A stretch of DNA of 64,000 nt from Solea solea (lineage: Eukaryota > Chordata > Actinopteri > Pleuronectiformes > Soleidae). Of this stretch, positions 50,860 to 61,600 are shown piece after piece. The DNA lies in the NCBI RefSeq assembly GCF_958295425.1, contig NC_081142.1:23842969-23906968 (forward strand), read 5' to 3'. Made by a program: the position numbers and the translations under genes. Each line of letters starts with the position of its first letter. The stretch's first letter is position 1. Under the pieces are notes generated by a model. It saw only the letters and a list, made by a program, of their open reading frames with translations, had not been told where the DNA came from and ran no database searches.

Positions 50860-53800
50860 CACCCTGCACGAGTAAATGTTTGGGTGCGTGAGTGGAAGAA
50901 TAAAAGACACAAGGAAAAGTGTGTGTCTTTGTCACACAGCAGCTCTGGCTGTGTGTGTGTGTGTGTGTGTTTCTCTTCTCTCTCTCATGCGGACGTCAGT
51001 GTGGTCTGAGGTAGGAAATATGAGGTTCAGATATTAGCTCCAGATAACCTCGCTGTGCTTTTATTGATTCATGGCGTCCGTCTGCATAGCGAGCGTGAAG
51101 GTATGCGTGTAAGAGTCACAGCGATCGGGGAGGTGCAGAGGTGCAGAGGTGCAGAGCCAGTATTCATACTGCATGTTTGTGACGAGGTGGCTGAGCTCAG
51201 GGTGTTATGGGCTGGTGAAGTTTGGCAGCTGGACCCATGTGGGTCTGTGCCATCTGGAACTGGTTTTGCATAGTTCGGCCTAAACTGAAGAGGCTTTGTG
51301 AGCCGCATTAGAGACTAGGGGGGGGGGGGGGGGGCTCGAACAACAACAGACAGAAAAACACACAAAACGAGGTCTCTGAAAGAGTTCCATGGAAAAAAGT
51401 AAAGTGTTGAAGTTAAACTGTAGATGTTGATGTGGAAAATGTGGGTTCAGTTCTATTCAGCAAATTATAATGGGCGCACGTGGATATACAATATGAGCCA
51501 ATGAATACATTAAACACCTTTTTAATGCAAACATCTCAACAGTAGCCAATCACAGGGCAGAAACTCAAGCATGAAGAGGAAGAAGTGTGATTTAAGTAAG
51601 TGAGTATAAATAATGTATAATATATTATAAAAATAATATAATAAAATAATAAATAATAAAAAGTGGGCAGGGAAATCCACGTTGATGTCAGAGGAGATTG
51701 GTTTGAAGAACATACCACCGGGTGCCACTCATGCCACTTTATCAGGTGTCTGTGTACCTAATAAAGAGGCAAATTAGTGTATAAGACACTGCAGTATGAA
51801 GTCGTCCTGCTGATCATTAAATATATAAGTATTTCAAGAGCATTCATATGGCCTGATGTTTGATATTTGCAATTTGACCATTTCTTTTCTATAAAATATT
51901 CAAACCCAAACACCTCAGTCACACGAAAGCTTAATGTATAACCTGACTATAAATGACATATTTGACATGGGCCATGGAGACGACTGAAACCTTTCACAGA
52001 GGCCACGAAGAATATTTACTCTTCATCGGTCCTTCTGTTTCACACCGAGCTCATAATATTCTCCCTCCATCCATCTTTCCTGCGCATGAGTAGCTATGGT
52101 GACAGTGCAGCATGGAGACGGGAGGTCAAAGGTGTGTGAGGGAGGAAAGCTGACCAGACGCAACCTATACTACAGTCTGGTGTCTGAGGTCAGGGGTCGG
52201 GGGTCGGGGAGAGGTCACTCACACAGCCAGTGCGGCCACAGTTTGGCCTGTTCTGTAATTAAGTGGATGAGCTGTGAAGCAGCAGATGTGACAAACCACG
52301 GTGAGGAAGAGGAAGAAGAAGCTGCCGTGGGAACAGAGAGAAGGAAGAGGGAGACGAAGCTTCGCTGTCCAAGTCCAGGAAAACTGACAGCAACTGTGGG
52401 AATGTTTGGAAAACCCTGCTGCCCTCAGTGCATTCCTCTCAGCATGTGTTTGTTTCCTCTAAACAACAACAACAACAACAACAACACAACCTTGGATTAT
52501 CTCTTATCTCTTGACTGTTGACATTTAACCTCTAAAAGTGTTAGTGAGGTAAACATTCTATACAATGTGCAACATTAATATAATATTCAGGATTTCAGCA
52601 GCAAAACCCTGGCCATGTATTACTTACACTGTGGAAACAAGTCAAAAATCTATCTATTTATTGTCTAAACAAGAAAACTTAAACATAAATCAAATCCAAG
52701 TCCAATTTTGATTGGTTTAGATTATTTTTGTCTATATAATCAACACTTTTAGTTGCTGATTCATCGCCGTAGATCATATTCAAGTGAATTCTCTTTATTT
52801 ATTCCAATCTGCAATTGCATTGTTCATATTGTTGTATGTTTCCCAATGAGCAGGGACAATTCCTCTAAAACTATGATTTATGTATATAAACATGCTGGAA
52901 ATGGTTGCATTTAACTGAATATAAGCAGACTTAAAAACCACAAACTAACAGAATTCAGAAAATATATTAAATAAGAAAAAAATTAATATCACACGACAGC
53001 AGACGAGATCAAAGTTTCTCTCTGCTGTTAAATGAATGTCAACATTTAAGGCTGTCAATCTAAAATTACTGCGCTCCAAGACGCTAAACGCTGCCCTGCA
53101 GAGAACACAGTAAAATACTTCAGAGGATCAAATTCATACCCCTGTTGTTTTAAGTACCTGAGAATTGTGCTTACAGTTCTTTGTCCGTTACTTTGTGTTT
53201 CTGCCAAATACCATGCCACAAACTCCATTTATGACCAGTGTGACGTAAAAACACTACTTTCTCCTCGCTCAGAGCAGCTGCTGATCAATTCACACGCAGA
53301 AATTGTCTGACACACTGTGCATAAAGTAGGCATCAGAGGACTGTGCGCAGGAAGGCGTCTGCTGTGGGAAAGTCACACTGTTGTTATGTAAAACTATGAC
53401 TGAATTAACTTGGCAGCAAGACTGTATCGGCAAAACTTAAACTTTCCTGGATCCCTGAATGTGATAAACATCACTTTATTTATGAGTGTATTTATGAGCA
53501 CAAGTTAGTCTCATTTCTGTCTCTACCTCACCTCCCTCTTGTCCTTTCTCTCCCCCCTTTCTGTCCCCCACCTCTCCTATGTCCCCCATTTTTCCTTTCA
53601 CCCCAACCTGTCTTGGCACGTTAACGCACATCTTTGAGTCTGGTTCTGTCAGAGAATTTTTCTTCTGTTAAAAGGGAGTTTTTTCTCTCCACTGATGCCT
53701 AGTGTTTGCTCATTGTGTGAATTGTTGGGTTTCTCTGCTCTCCATGATGTTGTCTGTGTACAGGGCCTTGAGATAATGTATGTTATGATTTATCTATACA

Positions 53801-55645
53801 AATTAAATTAAATTTAATTGAGTTAAAAATAACTATACTATATCTACAGTGAGTTTGTATATTATAAATTATCATTATACAAATATATTACACTATTTAA
53901 ACATTTTTTTAAGCTTTTTTTTTAAGTCTTAGCAGCCTCTGAAACTCTTTACACCACAGTTATGGTTCACACAGATCATTTACTGTATCACACCTTCCTA
54001 CTCTGTCATAAAGTGGGCTTTAATTTAATGTCGTTGAACCAATATATTTATTGAATATCTTCAATAAACAGCAACAAAATGTTTGAAAGGGTGTAGGTTT
54101 AACGAAGGAACTTTTCTACTTTTCACTGTACAGTCAAATCAAAGCTTTGGAGAAACTTTCAAAACAACACAAGACAATAAAGAGTCCAAATAGATCGACA
54201 TGTAAACTACAAGAGCTGCGCTTCAAACATTAGTGCCCAGCTATGGCAAAACCAGCAACAAGTGGTTATTTACAGATTCTAAGCTTTCCATCACTGTCTA
54301 ACCCATGGAAATCTGAAAATATTTAAGAAGATGCGGCATTTTGAATGTAGGCACTCAAACTGCTTTAGGGAGAATTTTAGCCTCAAAGATCGTCAATGAC
54401 GAGTTGAGCTGAAATAATGTTGAAATACTTTGTCATAACAAATCTGTTTAGTACGGAAACATGGTTTTAGTCCCCAGACATGACATGTGCACATAAAATG
54501 TTGATTTGTGGCCACAAATTAGTATTAGTATTTCGTGTGCACGTTTTACCTATTTCATGGGAACAAATTAGTATTTTGTGGGAACAAATGTGTAATTCAT
54601 GGGAATGAATTAGTATTTTGTGGAAAAAAAAGGGTAATTCAAATGTGTATTTCGTGCGCACATTTTACCTATTTCGTGGGAACTAATTAGTATTTCGTGT
54701 GCACGTTTTGCCTATTTAATGGGAACAAATCAGTATTTTGTGGAAAAAAAAGGGTAATTCAAATGTGTATTTCGTGCACACATTTTACCTATTTCGTGGG
54801 AACTAATTAGTATTTCGTGTGCACGTTTTGCCTATTTCATGGGAACAAATTAGTATATTGTGGGAACAAATGTGTAATTCATAGGAACGAATTAGTATTT
54901 TGTGCGCACATTTTACCTATTTCGCGGGAGCTAATTAGTATTTTGTGCTCACATTTTACCTATTTCGTGGGAACAAATGTGTAATTCATGGTAACAAATT
55001 AGTATTTTGTGCGCACATTTTACCTATTTCGCGGGAACTAATTAGTATTTTGTGCGCACATTTTACCTATTTCGTGGGAACAAATGTGTAATTCATGGTA
55101 ACAAATTAGTATTTTGTGCGCACATTTTACCCATTTCATGAGAAGGAATTAGCATTTCGTGCCCACAAATAATTTTTGATTTTTGATGTCTGGGGCTCCG
55201 TAGTTTAGGTATAAGGTTTAGCTGCGTAAAAAATATGAATTTTATTTATTTATTAATCTCCCATTCTTAAAATTGAATAGTTGCTTGAAAAAAAGAAAAT
55301 GCGTAAACTACACACACTTCATGATCGTGATCCACTTCAGATGATGTCACTTGTCACTGTTTGATCCAAAAGCTGGAGGTCGAGTCCGAATTATCCACTC
55401 ACTCCATCTCTGAGTGCATGAATGGAGAGAAGAAGTGGGAGAGAGCGAGAGAGAAGGGGAGGGGGGAGGTCATATTCAATAACAAGGATTTCTTTATAAC
55501 GACTGACTGTGTTCACGGTGACTCATCGAGCTTCACAGGCCTCAGTCTGTGGCCTGAGGAGTTGTATCTGTGCTGTTTACTGAATGACATACTGTTGTCA
55601 GAATGTCAGGATGTCATGTTGGCATGTTTGAAATGCTCTGTGATA

Positions 55646-55681
<36 letters not shown>

Positions 55682-58600
55682 TCACACAGCTGTTCTTCTG
55701 AGGACTCTCATTGACTTCCATTCATTTGGACAGCAAAAATAAAGCATTATCCCTAACCTTAACCATAACCAGTTAATACCTAACTCTAACCTCAACCTAA
55801 CCTTTTTAATAATCTTTTTTATAATCTTTTTTATAATTAATAATCGATAAATCTGGCAATTGTTTTCCTGCTAAATCTTGATCAGTGTTTCTCAAACCTG
55901 GGACTGATAATGTTCTAAATGTCATGTGGATCAAAAGCCAAAATTGTTCAGTTTCACATTTAAGAAGCTGGAAAAATCCGACAGCTTGTTTTTCATTTTG
56001 AATGAAAAATACTTAATAATCGACCAGCCTCAAATCTGAATTTGAGGAACATGGTTTTGGTCTCCATGAGGTTGACTGGTCCTGACAAGGTCAGTGTTTA
56101 TTCCAGAAAATGTCCTAAAATACAAGTACACACACGTGCACATATACTGTACAACATTATTATTTTAACTTGTTGTTTTCTCCCTGCTTTATAATTTGGG
56201 TTTTAATTCTTTGTGCAGCACTTTGTAACGGTGTTGGTGCTGTAATGAAGATATATAGCATTCAAGTTGTGTGTGTTTTACACTGGTGTTTGTTTGTGTT
56301 TATGTTGCCTTTATTGTCCATGACAAAAGGAAAACAAAGAAAGTCTTTGTCAGTCTGGTATTCTCTGCATGTGTACGTGATCCCACATTTCATTCCAACA
56401 CTATTAATCCACTGGACGGCGACGTTTGTGTCGCACAGACCAAATTTAAAGATTTAGATTCACAGATACACACAAACGATTAATTAGCCCTACTGTCTGC
56501 AGCTGCAACATGGAGGGAAACTGTAGCTTAAATCATGAAGCTCAACAGTTAACACAGAGAGTGCATTCTCTTATCCAGAGAAACACACAAATACAAACAC
56601 CAACACATCTAATGCACTAGGTTAGTGAGAGATTCATTTGCTGTATCACAAAATAGAATTATTATAAGCAACACTATACACTGAAAAATTACTTCAGCAG
56701 GTAACACTTAAATTAAATTAAATATAGTCCATTAGCTATAGAGCCCTGGTGCAACACACAGATCCGACCACTATGACAGTAATTTTCGCCACGCCAGAGT
56801 TTTTATGCACGTTAACTGCCTCAAAAATTACTGTAAACCCACGGATTTAATAATAATCTGAAGGAAAAACAATAAATTCCTTTCACAAATTTGTGCCAGG
56901 AGCCATTTCGGCCCCTAGCATTCGTGCTTGGGCCCTGAATATGAATAATAATTCATTGATAATTAATATAAACACTTGTCATTTTTATCCATCTTAGTCC
57001 TAAAGCAGGCAATTGCACTAAAATAACATCAAATAGTTAAAGTTAAACAGTTATTTAGTTTTTCCCCTGACAAAAACAAAGCTGAACGAAACCTGAGAGC
57101 AAAATGACAGGTGTGTTCTTTTGTGTGGTTGATGGATTTTTAATCCAAACAAAGGCAGCGTTACCAACAAAAGTAAACAGCAGTGGCAGCTGGTAATGCA
57201 GAGGTGAAGTGTGCGGGCGGTTATTACACTTTATGAAACTGTGCTCATTCCTCTTTCACAGCATCTGCTCCATTTTTTATGTGATGACGTGTGTGTGTGT
57301 GCAGAAAAGGTTGATTGATTTGGGGTTTTTTTTCACCAGATGCCCGTAATTTCCTGGACAGCATGAACCACAGCGGCGGCTCCACAGAGGGCGACCTGTT
57401 CAGCTCAGACGTGGCGGTCACTCCCGCTTCCTGTCAGAGGATCTTTGGTTCCATGTGCTCAGTGTCGTCAGGAAGTCCCCTCCCACACACAGACAGGTAC
57501 AGGAGGAAATGTCCACACAGGGCAAAACGTCCTCACAAGAAAGGTGTTTTGTCAATGGTCGGTCCACACAAGCATAGAGAGACAAGAGTACACACACACA
57601 CACACACACAGGTTTGTGCAGCTATTCTTTTTAGGAATCTATATTGACTTCCATTAATTTGGACGGCTTAAACAAAGTGTTACCGCTTACTTTAACCACA
57701 TCTTAGCCCTAAAGCTCTTTGGGACCAGGTTTTGATCTCAATGAGGACTACTGGTCCTGACAAGGTGAGCGTTTATGCCAGAAAATGTCCCAAAGAGATA
57801 ACAAATCCAAGGAAACACACAAATAGACCTATATATGTTGCCTTTTCTGACGGGAATCTGAAGTTTGTAAACTCACTCACTCCCCCCACACCAAAGTCCA
57901 TGAAGAAAATCAGCATTTTTACACCATGGCACTCGGGGCTGATTGATCCACTGCTGCATCCTCTGCTGCGTCAGGAAGCTCAAATATGTTATTGTTGCAA
58001 CTTCAGAGTTTGAAATCCTTTATCCTGATTTTAAGTAACACAAACGAGGCAGCGTTGGACCAGCAGCTGCTGTGTCCCTGTGACCTAAAAACAGAGATTT
58101 TCTCTATGGACTTTGGTGGAGGAGCGCCAGCTGTTTAATTTGCTGGGTTTCCAACGATGTAAACAGTCCATCTAATAGTGAGATAACATCCCCATATTCC
58201 TGTATTAATATAATGGAGAAGGGGCGGGGTTTGCTAACAGCAGTAATGGACAGGAAGTTAGCCAAAAGATGTCAAAACCTGCGTATGTGCTCCCTCTCAC
58301 TCCCTCTGCAGTGCCACGCCTCCTCCAGTATGGCACAACCGCACTCCCAACTCCCTCAACTCTCCATACCCCCCCCAGCCGTCACCCCCTCTCTCCATAA
58401 GCACACCCAATGCCCACAGTTCCCCCCGGGGGCCTCTGAAAAGCCTGGGTGGAGGCCTGGGTGTCCGCAGGGAGACGGACAGCACAGACTTGTCCTCGTT
58501 GTTGGGGAACGGCAGTCTGGACCAAAGCCTGCTGGAGGCCATGGAGGGACTCGGGAGTCTGAACCTCGTCGGGGACGGGGGCCTCGCTCCACTGCTGCCT

Positions 58601-61600
58601 GAGAAGAGGAGGATATGGGGCGAGGGGGGAGACCTCAACTCCCGCTCCCCCTCTATCAGTGGGTTTTCCAGCCCTCACAGTGGGAGCAACATCAGCATCC
58701 CTTTCTCGTCCTCCATGACCCCCGACCCCCTGAGAGGACACAGTGGGGCGCCGTCACCAGGAGCAGGTACAAAACACTTCATACCTCTCCACGCACAATT
58801 AAGTCGAGCTATAGATGTGAGTCAGTTTTAGGCTCTTTTTCCTCTGGCAACCGGTCGTGATGTCACACATGAGAATCCAAACTTGTGTTTTAAGGCCTCC
58901 AGCTTTGTGATGTTATGATCTTGCAGATGATTGAAGGATGATTTCCCTCGAAATGGGAACATCATTTACAAAACATGACATCATGTTCCCAAGAAGAAGA
59001 TCTGAGACGAGTGATTGAGGCCACGCTCGGACGGAAACGATCTTTTTCTTTGCCGTATTCAAAAACTGTCCCTCTGTAGCACATATGCTAGTGCTGTAAG
59101 TGGCCTTGTGAATATTTAACGACTTTAGCGACAAATCTAACGACTTTAAACAAACACAGCGCACAGAGCAGTGGACGTGCAGTGCAGTAGCAGACTGTGT
59201 GTGAGGAACAATCACTGATCTGTTTGTTTATTCAAGTAAAAATAGCTTTTGTTTTTCTCCTCTCTTTATTGAAATGTGTGAACTCTCTAAAGACAAGGAC
59301 ACGTTCGAGTGTCTGTTCACACTGACTTTAGTTTACTGTTCACTGACAGTCGTTAAAGGTAAAACTGTCAAACAATTTCCAAACACAAGACAATGAATGA
59401 TAGTGCAAAAGAGAGAGAGCGAGCTGGGAATATGATCATGTCATTACACGGAAGCGTTTCCTGTGTGGACGGAAACACCTAAACCTGTTTCTGTGAGACA
59501 CTTTACTCTTGAGGTAAATGTTTACTGAAGTTTTAAAGTCCCATAGACTTCTATTCAAATGGACTTCTTTTTGACAACAGCAGTGTTGCCCCCTGGTGGC
59601 TACTTAATATATTCTTACTTTTCTAGGTTGTCCTCAGCCAGACAACCTAGAAAAGTTTTTTTTATATACGTTAATTCCAGTAATGTCTCAGACCAAGTCG
59701 GTATCATGTCGAGTGTCTGTCTACCATCCATTAACTTGTAAAATATTGAATTATTTAAGCTGACGTGTGTGTGTATCGGTTTCTTGTTCTTTAACTAGCC
59801 GTGTTAGTCTGACTTTGAGACTTTCAGTCTGACTAACTATGTTTACATGTATTCTGAAAGTCCGATTTCAGAACACAGTCATTTCATTTTCCCCCCACGT
59901 CTTCTAAACATTTCTTCGGTCCCTGAATCTCTTTTCTCTTTCTTGAAGAAGAGAAATTTACACCCGACACTAAACGATGATAAAAACAGCCTCACAAAAA
60001 GATCCTGAATCACAACTATGAGTTGTAAGAAACTGAAACAATTAAATAATGTGGGGTTTAACGCACCGTCCTGTTGTAGTTTGGCTGTACGTATTATTTT
60101 TGGGCTGAAGCCAGACTTCTAATCCTAACTCAGAGCTTTAATCTGTGTCACGCAGACTCGGGGACGAAGCAGGACACAGTGAAGTTTGTTCAGGACACTT
60201 CAAAGTTCTGGTACAAGCCCGACATTTCCAGAGACCAAGGTAAATAAATAAATATTAGCCTTAGAGCAGAAGAGTTTGTGGAGAGTTTACAGTTTTTCCT
60301 CCTCAGCCATCGCAGTGCTCAAGGACACAGAGCCGGGATCGTTCATCGTCAGGGACAGTCACTCGTTTCGCGGGGCGTACGGGCTGGCGATGAAGGTGGC
60401 CACGCCCCCTCCGTCTGTGTTACAGCAGAGTAAGAAAGGTGGGGTCAGAAGGACTTCATAATTTCACCTTTATGGACGTCTATGAACTATAATGACGCAG
60501 TGATAAAATGAGCTCGTGTCTTTGTGTCTCTGCAGCGGGAGACTTGTCCAACGAGCTGGTGAGACACTTCCTGATCGAGTGCACACAGAAGGGAGTCCGT
60601 CTCAAAGGTTGTCCCAATGAGCCCTATTTTGGTGAGGAAACGGCCAAATATGATATTTCTCACATTTAAAAGGAAAAAGGGGAAATATTTCAACATATTC
60701 ATACACAAACTCACATTTCTGTGTTTAGGGTTTAAAAATCTCCCCAAACGTTTGGTTTTATCCAAAAAATATTCATGTTTATGAAGCTGAAAAATCAGAA
60801 AACGTGTGTTATTCGTTAAAAAAGCACCGACAGCTTATAAAAAGTCAAATATTGGTGTATGAGTATAGTTTGTACCTGTTAAAAAAGTTAAATATTATCT
60901 CCACAGACAGAGAAATAATGTAGGATATATCTGCATGCACAGCTCAAAAAGTAAAGGATGAATTTGGAAGTGTTTGTTTTGTCCCTGTGAAGAAATGATT
61001 ATATTTTGGTGGCGATATGAATTCATTTCAAAACAACCTTGAAAGATAAAGGACAATGTGAGGAACTGAGCGGCCTTGGCTGAGGTTGGCATTCAGTGAG
61101 ATAAACAAAATCTCACGTGCAGCAAAGAAAAAGCTGTAATCCACTGCCAATGATTGTATTTTATTGAACTTTTTACTGAACTAGTAATAAAAATCTCACT
61201 GAGATTAAAAATCCCGTTGTGGCCAAGGTCAGGGGGCACGGATACGACTTTTATACTCAGTATAATGTGAAATACATGAAATAATACAAAATATGGTATA
61301 AAATCATCTGATATTTTAAAAACACAGTAAAAGTGTCCAGTGACAGCAGATCCTTCACTTTCACACCGAGACAGCACTCAGATTAAATAATCCAGTGCAT
61401 TTGCTGAGATTTCAACAGGGGACCGAGGACATACACATCGCGTGCCCTCTGCCACCATCTAGTGGTCAGAAATGTGAGGTGCAGCATGCGCCGCTAAATA
61501 AATAAGGTTTTTGACTTTTGTCTTATGTAGACGGTACGGTGGCCTGGAAGTGCAAACTGTTATTACATTAAAACGTGAAACAATTTTTGATGTGAAGTTG

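Larger units (their letters stand above)
40513..57339 (+). other. tns3: tns3 intron 15 (about 16.8 kb)
   Basis: The largest intron. It holds a CA/AAGCTCAC array (40640-41402), CA tract (41624-41655), a trihelix-like ORF on the minus strand (42522-42651), a TA tract (43226-43306), an RTE LINE remnant (44390-44880), a dispersed repeat (44937-45245), a possible internal promoter/first exon (to 46291), a possible 56-nt exon (49247-49302), G-runs, LINE tail (53530-53825), a TIR element with tandem array (54452-55202) and microsatellite-associated repeats. Confidence 0.75.

Noticed and set aside
52096..52521. 141-aa plus-strand ORF ending in poly-Asn
   Set aside because: It includes simple repeats (GAAGAG and AAC runs), shows no family match, and its frame cannot join tns3 in phase.
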